Source: Pseudomonadota bacterium (lineage in GTDB: Bacteria; Pseudomonadota; Alphaproteobacteria; Rhizobiales; MH13). From it: a stretch of 64,000 bases of DNA. Both the position numbers and the translations under genes were made by a program. Within the stretch, counting starts at the first letter, position 1. Every line of letters begins with the position of its first letter. The notes below the pieces were generated by a model. The model did not search any database. It saw only the letters and a program-made list of their open reading frames with translations, and was not told the DNA's origin. The stretch lies in NCBI GenBank assembly GCA_039024915.1, contig JBCCPK010000001.1, forward strand, positions 496,001 through 560,000. Reading direction: 5' to 3'. Positions 53,074 through 62,555 of the stretch are shown here, in pieces.

Positions 53074-53994
53074 ATGCAGACACCCGTTCAATCCCCCTAC
53101 CTGCCGATCGTGCACCATATTGGGTATGTCGCGGAGATGCCGGAAAGGCATCGCTTCCCGATGGCGAAGTTTGGCGCACTGGCGGACCATCTTCAGGCTG
53201 AGGGGCTCGTTCCCAATGGCTATTTCGAGCCGCGCGAAGCACCACATGGCTGGCTGACGTTAGCCCATGATGCGGCCTATGTAGACGCGGTGAACCATGC
53301 CAGCGTGCCCCCACACATCGCCAAACAGATCGGCCTGCCCATGACCCATTCGGTCGGCAAACGTGGACGTCTTGCCACCGCGGGGACAGTGCTAACGGGC
53401 CAGCTAGCGCTTGAGCACGGGCTCGCAGCGAACACCGCTGGCGGCAGCCATCATGCGCGCTTCGAGCATGGCGCGGGCTTTTGCGTCTTCAACGATGTTG
53501 CTGTCGCCGTCCGAGCCTTGCAGGCAGACGGTGCCATCGAGCGGGCACTCATCATCGACCTCGATGTGCATCAAGGCGACGGGACGGCGAGAATCTTTGA
53601 AGGCGACCCCAGTGTCTGGACCGTTTCCGTTCACGCCCGCTCAAACTACCCAGCCGAAAAGGCTCGAAGCAGTGTCGACGTTGAGCTGGCCGACGGTACG
53701 ACAGATTCCGACTATCTTGATGTGGTCCGTGCGGCGATCCCGCTCGCGATGGATGGCTTTGGCCCGGACATCGTCTTCTACAATGCGGGCGTCGATCCAC
53801 ATAAGGACGATAAACTGGGCCGCCTCGCTCTAACCACCCAGGGCTTGATCGACCGCGATCGTTTCGTTGTCGACGCCGCCCGTTGCCGTGGGGTACCGAT
53901 CGCAGCGGTAATCGGCGGCGGTTATGCCGATGATCATCCCAGTGTGGGCATCCGCCACGCGACGATCCACAAGGTCATGTGGGAGTATGTTTGA
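53074..53994 (+). CDS. HDAC-family deacetylase (class IV-like)
   Basis: The 306-residue zinc hydrolase of the arginase-deacetylase fold is only distantly like the other one in the window. His126-His127 (GGSHHARF) form the charge relay. The metal site DLDVHQGDG gives Asp164 and His166, with Gln in place of the second His, as in class IV and many bacterial members. The third ligand is in YNAGVDPHKDD and the glycine loop is VIGGGYADD. It is probably cytoplasmic. The substrate, acetyl-lysine or a small acetylated amine, is unknown. Confidence 0.87.
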   Translation: MQTPVQSPYLPIVHHIGYVAEMPERHRFPMAKFGALADHLQAEGLVPNGYFEPREAPHGWLTLAHDAAYVDAVNHASVPPHIAKQIGLPMTHSVGKRGRLATAGTVLTGQLALEHGLAANTAGGSHHARFEHGAGFCVFNDVAVAVRALQADGAIERALIIDLDVHQGDGTARIFEGDPSVWTVSVHARSNYPAEKARSSVDVELADGTTDSDYLDVVRAAIPLAMDGFGPDIVFYNAGVDPHKDDKLGRLALTTQGLIDRDRFVVDAARCRGVPIAAVIGGGYADDHPSVGIRHATIHKVMWEYV

Positions 53995-54045
53995 TGCACC
54001 GACGCGAAGACCGGCAGATACCCTTTCAGGCACGCGACCAAGCTA

Positions 54046-54318
54046 CTAGCCGCTCCGGCCACGGTCGAGGATGCGCATGACGAGCCAAATCGGTATCACG
54101 AGCGTGGCACCGAGGATGAGCCAATCGCCAAAAGCGCCAAACGCCTCGAAGCCAAGGTTCCAAATCCGCTCGAAAAAGCCGAAAAAGCCTTCGATGACCG
54201 TGGCAGGGGTCATGCCTAGCGCCGACAGTACGATGCCAACCAAAAGTGAAATGATCACCAGCTTGATTGCAACGGCAAGTGGTGAACCACCAAGGAAGCG
54301 GTTGACGGCGTTGGACAT
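54046..54318 (-). CDS. Small membrane protein, DUF6460 family
   Basis: The 90-residue protein starts [20 protein letters not shown] and has two hydrophobic helices ([16 protein letters not shown] and [19 protein letters not shown]) separated by a short amphipathic segment. It matches my recollection of a family restricted to Hyphomicrobiales with no known function. It is divergent from purD. The frame extends upstream to 54477, but that would overlap purD and lacks family likeness. Confidence 0.78.
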   Translation of the reverse strand: MSNAVNRFLGGSPLAVAIKLVIISLLVGIVLSALGMTPATVIEGFFGFFERIWNLGFEAFGAFGDWLILGATLVIPIWLVMRILDRGRSG

Positions 54319-54407
54319 GTTTGGTCTCCCCGTGCGGGCTGCCATTCGGGTGTTTGACACCGCGATGTGGCAACCTGCGGCGTAAATTGCAAGCTTGGGA
54401 GAGGCGC

Positions 54408-55670
54408 ATGCGAGTGCTCGTGATCGGCAGCGGAGGACGGGAGCATGCGCTGATATGGGCGTTACAGCGTTCACCATCGGTTACCCATTTATGGTGTGCA
54501 CCGGGCAACGCTGGAATCCCAAATAGCGTTGAGCTGGACGTGACCGACTTTGAGGCGGTCACCGATTTTTGCGCGATTGAGGCAATTGACCTAGCAGTCA
54601 TTGGTCCCGAAGCACCCCTGGTTGCAGGGTTGGTCGATGATCTGGAAGCGTCAGGCTCGCTCGCCTTTGGCCCAAGCAAGCAGGCCGCTCAGCTCGAAGG
54701 GTCTAAAACATTCACCAAGACACTGTGTGAGGAGGCCGGGATACCGACGGCAGCCTATGCCAGTTTCGAGTCTCTCGATCCCGCGCTTGCTTACGTCGAG
54801 CACCAAAACGCACCGATCGTCATCAAAGCCGATGGGCTCGCAGCCGGTAAAGGTGTCACCGTCGCGCAAACCATGCAGGAGGCGCGGGAGGCCGTCGGCG
54901 CATGTTTCGATGGCGCCTTCGGGCAAGCGGGAGCACGCGTCGTCATTGAAGAGTGTCTGGTTGGCGAAGAAGCAAGCGTCTTTGCTTTGTGCGACGGTGA
55001 GAGGGCAGTCTTCTTTGGGGCAGCGCAGGACCATAAACGCGTCGGAGAAGGCGACACCGGGCCGAACACGGGAGGTATGGGTGCCTACACACCTCCGCCG
55101 ATCATGACCGAAGCTCTTATCTCCCAAACGATGAACGAGATCGTGCACCCCGCCGTTGCGGCGATGTCAGCGAGGGGCACGCCCTTCAAAGGGGTTCTTT
55201 TCGCCGGCCTCATGATCACACATGAGGGACCGAAGCTGATCGAATTCAACACGCGGTTCGGAGACCCCGAATGTCAGGCGCTCATGATGCAATTCGATGG
55301 CGATCTCGGTGCATTGCTGCTCGCCTGCGCTGAAGGGGACGCGCGACGGGTACCAATCCGCTTCAAGTCGGGTTCTGCTATGACGGTTGTGCTGGCCAAC
55401 AAAGGCTATCCGGGAGCGTACGACAAAGGCAGCGCCATCGGGCTGCCGGACCAACTCGACGATGATGCCGCTATCTTCCACGCAGGCACCGCCCACGGAT
55501 CCGATGGCATTTTACGGGCGAACGGCGGCCGGGTGCTCGGCATTACCGCGCGCGGCGATACGCTGGTGCAGGCGCGCGAACGGGCATACACAATCGTCGA
55601 CCAAATCGATTGGCCGCAGGGCTTTTGCCGCCGCGATATAGGCTGGCGGGCGCTGGGTGAGGATACCTAG
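54408..55670 (+). CDS. purD: Phosphoribosylamine-glycine ligase
   Basis: PurD catalyses the second step of purine synthesis. The 420-residue ATP-grasp enzyme starts [18 protein letters not shown], has APGNAGI, the nucleotide site [16 protein letters not shown], the signature [10 protein letters not shown], and [11 protein letters not shown] near the magnesium site. ATG 54408 follows GAGAGG. All expected motifs are intact. Confidence 0.97.
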   Translation: MRVLVIGSGGREHALIWALQRSPSVTHLWCAPGNAGIPNSVELDVTDFEAVTDFCAIEAIDLAVIGPEAPLVAGLVDDLEASGSLAFGPSKQAAQLEGSKTFTKTLCEEAGIPTAAYASFESLDPALAYVEHQNAPIVIKADGLAAGKGVTVAQTMQEAREAVGACFDGAFGQAGARVVIEECLVGEEASVFALCDGERAVFFGAAQDHKRVGEGDTGPNTGGMGAYTPPPIMTEALISQTMNEIVHPAVAAMSARGTPFKGVLFAGLMITHEGPKLIEFNTRFGDPECQALMMQFDGDLGALLLACAEGDARRVPIRFKSGSAMTVVLANKGYPGAYDKGSAIGLPDQLDDDAAIFHAGTAHGSDGILRANGGRVLGITARGDTLVQARERAYTIVDQIDWPQGFCRRDIGWRALGEDT

Positions 55671-55699
55671 TGCCATGTATGTGCAAGGGTACGCGGAGA

Positions 55700-57070
55700 T
55701 CAGTAAGCCAAGTCCTTGAACACGGGATCGAGTTCCCCCGCCCAAGAGGCGTGATAGTGGTCAAGAAGGATATCTGAGGGACTTTTTCCCGTCTCGACAA
55801 CCTCTTCCAGCGCTGTGAGGAAGATGGTTTCGTCGTTTCCGGATGCATTGAGCTCGCCACGGGCAAGCAAGCCTTGTTTCGCAAGCGCCACGACTTCCTT
55901 CGCCAAATCTCGCACTGTCCCGCCGCGAAAGGGTGTCCGAAGTCCAAGCTCAGGAACGCCGTCACGTATTGCCTTCCGCTCTTCCGCGGTCAGGTCCATC
56001 GCAAGGCTTTCAGCCCGTTTCAACGTGTCTGGGTCGTACAATAAGCCTACCCACAAAGCGGGGAGCGCACATATGCGCGCCCAAGGGCCACCGTCGGCAC
56101 CACGCATTTCCAGGAAGCGCTTAAGCCGCACATCGGGGAAAAGCGTCGAAAGATGGTTTGTCCAGTCCGATAGTGTGGCCCGCTGGCCCGGAAGTGCTCG
56201 GTGCGTACCAGCGAGGAGATCACGGAATGAGGATCCCGCGACATCGTGGTAAGCCCCGTCGCGCTTGATAAAATACATTGGCACGCCAAGCGCCCACTCA
56301 ACGTAGGCATCGTATCCAAAGTCGGCATCAAAAGCCTGAGGCAGAGCGCCTGTGCGATCATTATCGGTATCAAGCCAAATGTGAGCCCGTGCCGATTGCA
56401 TACCGTTCACCTTGCCATCGGTGAAGGGTGAATTGGCAAACAGGGCCGTCGCAACCGGTTGAAGCGCAAGACCGACGCGAAGTTTCGCGACCATATCGGC
56501 TTCGCTTTCGAAGTCGACGTTCACTTGAATGGTCGCAGTTCGAAACATCATATCGAGGCCACGCGTGCCCACTTTCGGCATGTAGCGCGCCATGATCTCA
56601 TAGCGTGATTTCGGCATGACCGGCGTTTCCTCAAGCGACCAGGTCGGCGACATGCCAAGGCCAAGGAATCCGATGCCCAGCGGGCCCGCAATCTCACGCA
56701 GATGCGCGAGATGCGAATGCACTTCAGAGCACGTCTCATGAAGTGTTTTCAGAGGCGCGCCGGAAAGCTCGAACTGCCCACCAGGTTCGAGACTGATCGC
56801 GCCCCCACCGTCTGCATCGGCAAGCCCAATGATACGGCCATCATCGAGGATCGGTTCCCAGCCAATGCGATGTTGCAAGGCGGTCAAGAGCTTCTCGATA
56901 CCGCGGGGACCCTCGTACGGAACGGGGCTGTGGCCTTCATGGTTGAAGGGGAATTTCTCGTGCTCGGTGCCAATGCGGAATTCGGAGGCCGGCTTTTCGC
57001 CGCCCGCCAGATACGCCACAAGCGCCTCGCGACCCTCCAGCGGGGTTGCGTCTTCGCTATCGCGTGCCAC
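55700..57070 (-). CDS. gshA: Glutamate-cysteine ligase, plant/alphaproteobacterial type (GCS2)
   Basis: This enzyme makes gamma-glutamylcysteine, the first step of glutathione synthesis. The 456-residue protein begins at GTG 57070 and has FRIGTEHEKFPF, GGGAISLEPGGQFELSGAP, MPKVGTRGLDMMFRTATIQVNVD and EMRGADGGPW, all features of the plant-like class. It is 39 bases after pyrD on the same strand and probably cotranscribed. Confidence 0.94.
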   Translation of the reverse strand: MARDSEDATPLEGREALVAYLAGGEKPASEFRIGTEHEKFPFNHEGHSPVPYEGPRGIEKLLTALQHRIGWEPILDDGRIIGLADADGGGAISLEPGGQFELSGAPLKTLHETCSEVHSHLAHLREIAGPLGIGFLGLGMSPTWSLEETPVMPKSRYEIMARYMPKVGTRGLDMMFRTATIQVNVDFESEADMVAKLRVGLALQPVATALFANSPFTDGKVNGMQSARAHIWLDTDNDRTGALPQAFDADFGYDAYVEWALGVPMYFIKRDGAYHDVAGSSFRDLLAGTHRALPGQRATLSDWTNHLSTLFPDVRLKRFLEMRGADGGPWARICALPALWVGLLYDPDTLKRAESLAMDLTAEERKAIRDGVPELGLRTPFRGGTVRDLAKEVVALAKQGLLARGELNASGNDETIFLTALEEVVETGKSPSDILLDHYHASWAGELDPVFKDLAY

Positions 57071-57109
57071 TGCAAATCTCGTGTGGGCTGTTCTGTCGTT
57101 GTCGAAGCC

Positions 57110-58153
57110 TTAGGCTGCTTCAACTGATGTGTCGAGACCGTCGAGAATATCGCCGATCAGGCCAGGACCGCGAAAAACATATCCGGTGTAAAGCTGAACA
57201 AGGTCTGCGCCCGCATCAAGCTTCGCTTGCGCACTTTCAGCATCGTCCACACCGCCAACGCCAATCAGGGCCTTCGTGCGGCCAAGCCTTTCCCTAACAG
57301 TGCGGAGCATGGCGGTTGACGGCTCAAAAAGCGGCTTGCCGGAAAGGCCGCCGCTCTGATCACGGGCTGGCGACCGAAGGCCTTTCGGACGAGCGTTGCT
57401 AGTGTTGGCCACGACAAGGCCATCGATGTCACTTCGCTCGACGACATCGAGAATATCTGAGAGCCCAGACTCGTCCAGATCAGGTGCAATCTTCACAAAC
57501 AAGGGACACGTCTCACCAGCGACAACGGTTTTCTCTCGCGCTTCGAGGGCTTGATCGAGAAGATGCGCAAGCGCGCCTTTTCCCTGCAGGTCGCGCAAAC
57601 CGGGGGTGTTGGGTGAGGAAACGTTGATGGTGATGTAGTCGCCAAGCTGCGCGAGCCGACGAACGCCTGTTACATAATCGGCGGCACGATCATCGGAATC
57701 CTTGTTAGCGCCGATGTTGATTCCAACCATCCCGGCACGCCCGCCCTTTGGCGGCAGTTTGGCAAGGCGATGGGCCAGCGCGTCAAGGCCCTCATTGTTG
57801 AACCCAAGCCTGTTGATCAGTGCTTCATCTTCAACCAGCCGGAACACCCTCGGTTTGGGGTTTCCGACTTGGGCTCGTGGGGTAACCGTCCCGACTTCGA
57901 TAAAGCCAAAGCCCTGATTTAGTACCTGCAGTGGCACGCGCCCGTTTTTATCAAAACCCGCGGCGACACCGATCGGATTGGGGAACACAAGACCAGCGAC
58001 CTTTCGCTGAAGCGCCGGTCGGGAAAGTCGCGCCTTGCGGCTGGGCCGCATCAAGCCCAGTTCGAGCGCCCTCAAAGCCAGATCATGGGCGTCTTCCGGC
58101 GGTTTGGTAAACACCAGTTTTTTAGCGAGGGGCCATGGGTCGATGCCCTTCAT
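57110..58153 (-). CDS. pyrD: Quinone-dependent dihydroorotate dehydrogenase
   Basis: This membrane-associated FMN enzyme of pyrimidine synthesis is a class 2 dehydrogenase of 347 residues. It has PNPIGVAAGFDKNG, the FMN site GIGVGGVDD-like IGVGGVDDAESA, the active region INVSSPNTPGLRDLQ with catalytic serine, and an N-terminal helix for quinone access. ATG 58153 overlaps the stop of the upstream DUF952 gene as ATGA. A GTG/ATG at 58165 is less likely. Confidence 0.95.
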   Translation of the reverse strand: MKGIDPWPLAKKLVFTKPPEDAHDLALRALELGLMRPSRKARLSRPALQRKVAGLVFPNPIGVAAGFDKNGRVPLQVLNQGFGFIEVGTVTPRAQVGNPKPRVFRLVEDEALINRLGFNNEGLDALAHRLAKLPPKGGRAGMVGINIGANKDSDDRAADYVTGVRRLAQLGDYITINVSSPNTPGLRDLQGKGALAHLLDQALEAREKTVVAGETCPLFVKIAPDLDESGLSDILDVVERSDIDGLVVANTSNARPKGLRSPARDQSGGLSGKPLFEPSTAMLRTVRERLGRTKALIGVGGVDDAESAQAKLDAGADLVQLYTGYVFRGPGLIGDILDGLDTSVEAA

Positions 58154-58491
58154 TGCAAGCCCCATTCAGGACGCGCAGGTAGCAGGCCATCATCGCCAAT
58201 AGGCGTACTGCCAAGGACAGCATCCATCATAAGATCCCCATAAAGATGGGGGAATAGTGCACCACCGCGTGAAGGTTCCCAGACAAGCGCTTCACCAAGC
58301 TTGTCTGTATCCACTGCGATCAGGGCGAGGCCTGATTGGCCGGAAAAATGCTTCCTCAGCGTCTCTCCAACCTGTTGGGCAGTCGAAAAGTGAATGAAGC
58401 CATCTTCGAGGTCTATCGGCGCTCCAGAATAGACACCCACCTTCTGCGCTGCTGCCCACTTACTGAGTTGTTCGATCTTGAAGATGATCAT
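58150..58491 (-). CDS. DUF952 family protein
   Basis: The 113-residue soluble protein starts MIIFKIEQLSKWAAAQ and has the family signature DLEDGFIHFSTAQQVGETLRKHF and ALVWEPSRGGALFPHLYGDL. DUF952 has no established function and is structurally related to small ADP-ribose-type hydrolase or transferase-like folds. Its stop overlaps the pyrD start by four bases, so the two are translationally coupled, a pairing seen in related bacteria. Confidence 0.85.
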   Translation of the reverse strand: MIIFKIEQLSKWAAAQKVGVYSGAPIDLEDGFIHFSTAQQVGETLRKHFSGQSGLALIAVDTDKLGEALVWEPSRGGALFPHLYGDLMMDAVLGSTPIGDDGLLPARPEWGLQ

Positions 58492-58696
58492 CGCTTACCG
58501 CTTCCCCGGCCGACGGATTGCGAAGGCCGTCGATAGGGTTAGGAACGTGATCCCTCTCGGTCAAGGCAGACTTTGAATTGGCACCTTGTGTCAACAGAAC
58601 TGCCTGCAAAAGCAATGATACGGGACTACTCGTATTGATTGTATCAGCAATTGATGCTCGTTTTTGGCAGTAGACGGGCTTGAGGGGTATACGTAG

Positions 58697-58720
58697 AAAA
58701 TAGGTAAATTTTCCTATTTT
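58697..58720. promoter_or_regulatory. 24-bp palindromic operator before the S24 repressor gene
   Basis: AAAATAGG (58697-58704) and CCTATTTT (58713-58720) are perfect inverted repeats around TAAATTTT. Over the whole 24 bases only one symmetric pair breaks dyad symmetry. It ends 22 bases before the preferred ATG at 58743, where it would overlap promoter or early transcript. The natural reading is an operator for autoregulation by the HTH-S24 protein. Confidence 0.7.
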
Positions 58721-58742
58721 GACGCAGCGTTTCCGGCCCGAA

Positions 58743-59402
58743 ATGTCCCACTATCAAATCTGGTCTGCGATCGATGCTTTGGCTCAACGCAACGGCATGT
58801 CTGTATCAGGCCTTGCGCGCAGAGCAGGCCTCGACGCGACGGCGTTCAACAGATCCAAGCGCTACGCCACTGACGGGCGGCCGCGTTGGCCATCGACAGA
58901 ATCAGTCTTCAAGGTCCTAGCGGTAACCGGTGAAACCTTCGGCAGCTTTGCGCAGAGCCTTGAAAGAGCTCCGGAAACGAAGGCAAGGCAATCGGAGCCC
59001 TCACCTCGTGTCGATGGCTTGCGGGTCCCACTTCTGGGTCTCGTACAAGCCGGTAGTGGCGGATACTTCGATGACGCTGGTTTTCCAGTCGGCCATGGGT
59101 GGGACTACGTCGAGGTTCCCAGATCAACGGATCCGCAAGCATTCGCCCTCGAAATCAATGGCGATTCCATGTTGCCACTGTACAGAGCAGGCGACGTTCT
59201 GGTTGTTTCCCCCGGCGCGGCGTTGCGGCGGAGCGATCGCGTCGTGGTGCGCACACATGACGGCGAGGTCTTGGCGAAGTTGTTGTTGCGACAAACCAAG
59301 GACTATGTAGACCTTCATTCGTTCAATCCCGAGCATAATGATCGAAGGATCCAAAGGGATGCCATCGACTGGATCGCACGGATCATCTGGGCCAGTCAGT
59401 AA
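58743..59402 (+). CDS. HTH-S24 LexA/CI-like transcriptional repressor
   Basis: The 219-residue protein joins an N-terminal XRE-like helix-turn-helix (MSVSGLARRAGLDATAFNRSKR) to a C-terminal S24 self-cleaving peptidase fold. Ser142 (EINGDSMLPLYRAGDVLVV) and Lys179 (GEVLAKLLLR) form the dyad, and a likely Ala103-Gly104 cleavage site lies in GLVQAGSGG. It should be a dimeric repressor inactivated when RecA filaments or another signal trigger cleavage. TTG at 58719 lies inside the palindromic operator, so ATG 58743 is preferred. The next gene overlaps its end. It is not LexA itself, whose HTH differs. Confidence 0.88.
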   Translation: MSHYQIWSAIDALAQRNGMSVSGLARRAGLDATAFNRSKRYATDGRPRWPSTESVFKVLAVTGETFGSFAQSLERAPETKARQSEPSPRVDGLRVPLLGLVQAGSGGYFDDAGFPVGHGWDYVEVPRSTDPQAFALEINGDSMLPLYRAGDVLVVSPGAALRRSDRVVVRTHDGEVLAKLLLRQTKDYVDLHSFNPEHNDRRIQRDAIDWIARIIWASQ

Positions 59403-60165
59403 GCGCTCAAGCTTACGAGGTATTGGCGCACTGGTTGCTGCAGTGCTGCTTGCGGGCGCATCGTGGTTCGCCATAACGTACTCAGACCGTGACACGCCGT
59501 CCGAGACGCCGAACGTGGAGGGTCCAAGCCCCGCAACTGATGAGCAAATCGAAGCAGATACGGCACCAGGCGAACAATCGACGATCGCTGAACCTGATCA
59601 ACTCGCGTCGGGCAGACCGGATCCTGAGACCGGCACTCAGGGCGATGCGCCCGTCGACGTGCAGACCGAAATCATTCCAGAGGTCCGCCAGGTCATCCCG
59701 GATGCCGAACCCGTCGTCCAGCCGGGAGACCGAGTTGAACGGTTACCGGCGCCACCTCTTCCGGTGGAGCCCCCCCGACCGGTGAACCTTGGTATCGTGG
59801 TCGTGGAGAGCGCGAACCGCCTTGATACCCGTCGGGGCATGGTGACCCTCTCGGGAACGCAGGCAGTGGACCCGGATCTGACCTGCCAATTGAGCGATGG
59901 CCGGCAGCCCCTTTGCAGCGTGCTTGCCCGAACTGCGGTACGGCGCTTCGTTGGCCAGCGCCGCGTTGATTGCATCCTTGGTATCCGAAGCGATACCGCC
60001 GACGACCACGTTACGACCTGCCAGATTGGCGACAGTGACCTCGCCGGTTGGGTCATAGCGCAAGGATGGGCGTACGCCGCTGAGGGCGCCCCTGAAGAGC
60101 TGCAGGAAGCTGAGCGATCTGCACGCGAGTTAGGGCTTGGCCTTTGGGCACTCATCGACCGGTAG
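59338..60165 (+). CDS. Membrane-anchored SNase-fold protein, catalytic motifs absent
   Basis: The 275-residue protein begins inside the repressor gene (ATG 59338, overlap 65 bases, or ATG 59359), has one membrane helix (GIGALVAAVLLAGASWFAITY), an acidic/Pro-rich linker of about 110 residues and a C-terminal domain like staphylococcal nuclease (VTLSGTQAVDPDLTCQL, CILGIRSDTADDHVTTCQIG, LAGWVIAQGWAYAAEG). The DxYGR-type loop and catalytic Arg/Glu of active nucleases are missing. Cysteines suggest disulfides in the periplasm. A binding or structural role is more likely than nuclease activity. Confidence 0.7.
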   Translation: MIEGSKGMPSTGSHGSSGPVSKRSSLRGIGALVAAVLLAGASWFAITYSDRDTPSETPNVEGPSPATDEQIEADTAPGEQSTIAEPDQLASGRPDPETGTQGDAPVDVQTEIIPEVRQVIPDAEPVVQPGDRVERLPAPPLPVEPPRPVNLGIVVVESANRLDTRRGMVTLSGTQAVDPDLTCQLSDGRQPLCSVLARTAVRRFVGQRRVDCILGIRSDTADDHVTTCQIGDSDLAGWVIAQGWAYAAEGAPEELQEAERSARELGLGLWALIDR

Positions 60166-60196
60166 AAGCGAGAAGCATCAGCTCAACGGCGAACGC

Positions 60197-61846
60197 TCAC
60201 GCTTTGGCGATTAACTGGCCCGCGAGAGCTTTTTCGATCAGTTCACGCGTCTCAGTAACGCCGTAGACCTCAACAAATGAACCGAACCGAGGCCCTTTCT
60301 CCTCTCCAAGAAGGATTTGATACAGCGCCGCGAACCAGCCTAACGACACACCCGGCCCCCCATCCGGTCCTTTCTTTGCAGGATCTGGAAAGCGCGAGCG
60401 ACCCACATCATATACCGCATCCTGGATTGCGGCGGCGTCCGCTCCTTCAAGCGCAACAAGCTTCTCGCCGAGCTCGACGAGAGCGAGTCTTTCTTCGTCG
60501 CTTGGCGCGCGGTACCGCTTGTTTGGAGCAACGCGCTCCTCGAAGTATCGAACCGCGGACGAAACAAGAGCATCGAAGGCGGGGATATCGCCCTTTTGGA
60601 CGCCGGATGCGTAGCGCTGGATGTATCCCCACAAAACGTCTTCATCGCGCGCATTCGCAGCGCTTGCGAGATTGAGCAGCATCGAGAATGTAACCGGCAA
60701 TTGAACGGGTTGCGGCGATCCGGAGTGGATGTGGTAGGTCGGATTGGATAACTTTTGATCCGCAGTCTGGCGCGAGAAAGCGCCCAGATGCTGGAAATAC
60801 TCATCGACTGCACGCGGGATCACATCAAAGTGCAGTCTCTTTGCCGTGCGCGGCTTTTGGAACATGAACAGTCCAAGGCTCTCCGGTGACGCATAGGACA
60901 GCCACTCTTCGATCGTGATCCCGTTCCCCTTCGTTTTCGAGATTTTCTCGCCTCTTTCGTCCAGGAATAATTCATAAACGTAATGCTCAGGAGGCGTGCC
61001 GCCGAGCGCACGACAAATCCTGTCGTAGGTCGCTGTGTTCGGCTGATGGTCCTTGCCGTACATTTCGAAGTCGACGCCCAGTGCCGCCCAGCGCATGCCG
61101 AAGTCCGGCTTCCATTGAAGCTTGGCGTTGCCGCCCCGCACATCGAGCGTGACATCGCGCCCGTCTTCGTCTTCAAACGTAACGGTGGCATTCGCAGCAT
61201 CGACTTGCTTCATCGGTACGTACAGAACACGGCCTGACGTCGGAGAGATCGGTAGAATTGGCGAATAGGTGGACCGCCGCTCCTCACCGAGGGTCGGCAG
61301 CATGATGTCCATGACCTTTTGGTATCGCTCAAGTGCGCGCACGAGCATTTCATCGAACTTACCCGAACGATAATACTCGGTGGCCGAAGCAAACTCGTAG
61401 TCGAAGCCAAACCCATCGAGAAAAGCGCGAAGCTTGGCATTATTGTGGTGCGCAAAGCTGGGCTCAGTGCCACCAAACGGATTGGGCACATCGGTCAGGG
61501 TCTTGCCAAGGTGGTCAGCTAGCATCTCTTGGTTCGGCACATTAGCGGGAATCTTGCGCATCCCGTCCATGTCATCGGAGAAGGCAATGAGCCGCGTGGG
61601 AACCGCGCCCTGCGTCAACACTTCGAACGCATGACGCACCATCGTCGTTCGCGCGACTTCGCCGAATGTTCCGATATGCGGCAGGCCGGAGGGGCCGTAG
61701 CCGGTTTCGAAGATCACCGGCCCGGTTTTACCTGACTTTTCGATACGTTTGACGAGCTTTCGCGCTTCTTCGAACGGCCACGCTTTTGCGCGCGCCGCTG
61801 CATCAAAAAGCTCAGGGTCGGCATCATTTATGGCAAGGGCGGTCAT
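60197..61846 (-). CDS. lysS: Lysine-tRNA ligase, class I
   Basis: This charges tRNA-Lys using the class I fold, typical of archaea and of alphaproteobacteria. The 549-residue protein has the HIGH-like PHIG (56-59) in [14 protein letters not shown], the KMSKS-like KISKTKG (301-307) and the C-terminal helical anticodon domain. It should be the only lysyl-tRNA synthetase in such a genome. It converges with the SNase-like gene and is divergent from the TerB-like gene. Confidence 0.96.
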   Translation of the reverse strand: MTALAINDADPELFDAAARAKAWPFEEARKLVKRIEKSGKTGPVIFETGYGPSGLPHIGTFGEVARTTMVRHAFEVLTQGAVPTRLIAFSDDMDGMRKIPANVPNQEMLADHLGKTLTDVPNPFGGTEPSFAHHNNAKLRAFLDGFGFDYEFASATEYYRSGKFDEMLVRALERYQKVMDIMLPTLGEERRSTYSPILPISPTSGRVLYVPMKQVDAANATVTFEDEDGRDVTLDVRGGNAKLQWKPDFGMRWAALGVDFEMYGKDHQPNTATYDRICRALGGTPPEHYVYELFLDERGEKISKTKGNGITIEEWLSYASPESLGLFMFQKPRTAKRLHFDVIPRAVDEYFQHLGAFSRQTADQKLSNPTYHIHSGSPQPVQLPVTFSMLLNLASAANARDEDVLWGYIQRYASGVQKGDIPAFDALVSSAVRYFEERVAPNKRYRAPSDEERLALVELGEKLVALEGADAAAIQDAVYDVGRSRFPDPAKKGPDGGPGVSLGWFAALYQILLGEEKGPRFGSFVEVYGVTETRELIEKALAGQLIAKA

Positions 61847-61961
61847 CGTCGTCCTTCAACAATCGGGTAGCATGTCTTGCGATGGGAGCGCAGCGTTCCT
61901 AGCTTGCGTGTTGGTTGAGATCAATCAACACCCGCACCACGCTGCTGATTAAGGGAAACCA

Positions 61962-62372
61962 ATGTCCGACATATCTGCCCAGGATGCGCTTATCATGCTT
62001 ATGGTCATGGTATCGGCTTCCGACCGATCGATGAACGATCAGGAGCTCTCGAAAATCGGCCAGGTTGTTTCCTCATTCCCGGTCTTTGAAGGCTACTCCG
62101 AGGAGCGGTTGATGCTGACGGTCGAAACAGCCAGCCACGCGCTTTCCGAAGATGAGGGCCTGAAGTCGGTTCTTTCCGCGGTCGCGAGCGCCGTTCCCGA
62201 TCGCCTGCGCGATACCGCCTATGCGTGCGGTGTCGAGGTTGCGGCAGCCGACTTGTCGCTTGAGCAGGAAGAGCTGCGCATGCTGCAAATCATACGCGAT
62301 ACACTCGGTCTCGATAAACTCACCGTCGCGGCCATCGAACGCTCTGCCATGGCTCGATATCGAGGCGCCTGA
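61962..62372 (+). CDS. TerB-like (tellurite resistance B fold) protein
   Basis: The 136-residue all-helical protein has the TerB fold: an acidic first helix pair (DALIMLMVMVSASDRSMNDQEL) with DRSMNDQE as the likely metal-binding loop, and the mirrored second half (GVEVAAADLSLEQEELRMLQIIRDTLGLD). AAGGGA lies eight bases before ATG 61962. No other ter gene is nearby, so a tellurite role is not implied. The function is unknown, and related genes often sit next to lysS-type housekeeping genes. Confidence 0.82.
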   Translation: MSDISAQDALIMLMVMVSASDRSMNDQELSKIGQVVSSFPVFEGYSEERLMLTVETASHALSEDEGLKSVLSAVASAVPDRLRDTAYACGVEVAAADLSLEQEELRMLQIIRDTLGLDKLTVAAIERSAMARYRGA

Positions 62373-62555
62373 GCCTTTTCTCGAGTTGTACGCCTCTAGC
62401 GCAAGCGCATGACATACCGTTCAGAAGGTCCGGCCTCACCAACCGCGGCAAATTGCAGCGCTAACGGCAATTGAGGGTTTGCTCACGAGGCTTTGAACTG
62501 ACGGTTACACCTGCTTGGTCTACGGAGTGTTGCAGGACCAAAGGAGAGAGCAAAC

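Noticed and set aside
58616-58646. TGATAC ... GTATCA inverted repeat as a second operator
   Set aside because: Six-base arms 19 bases apart in A/T-rich DNA are too weak on their own.
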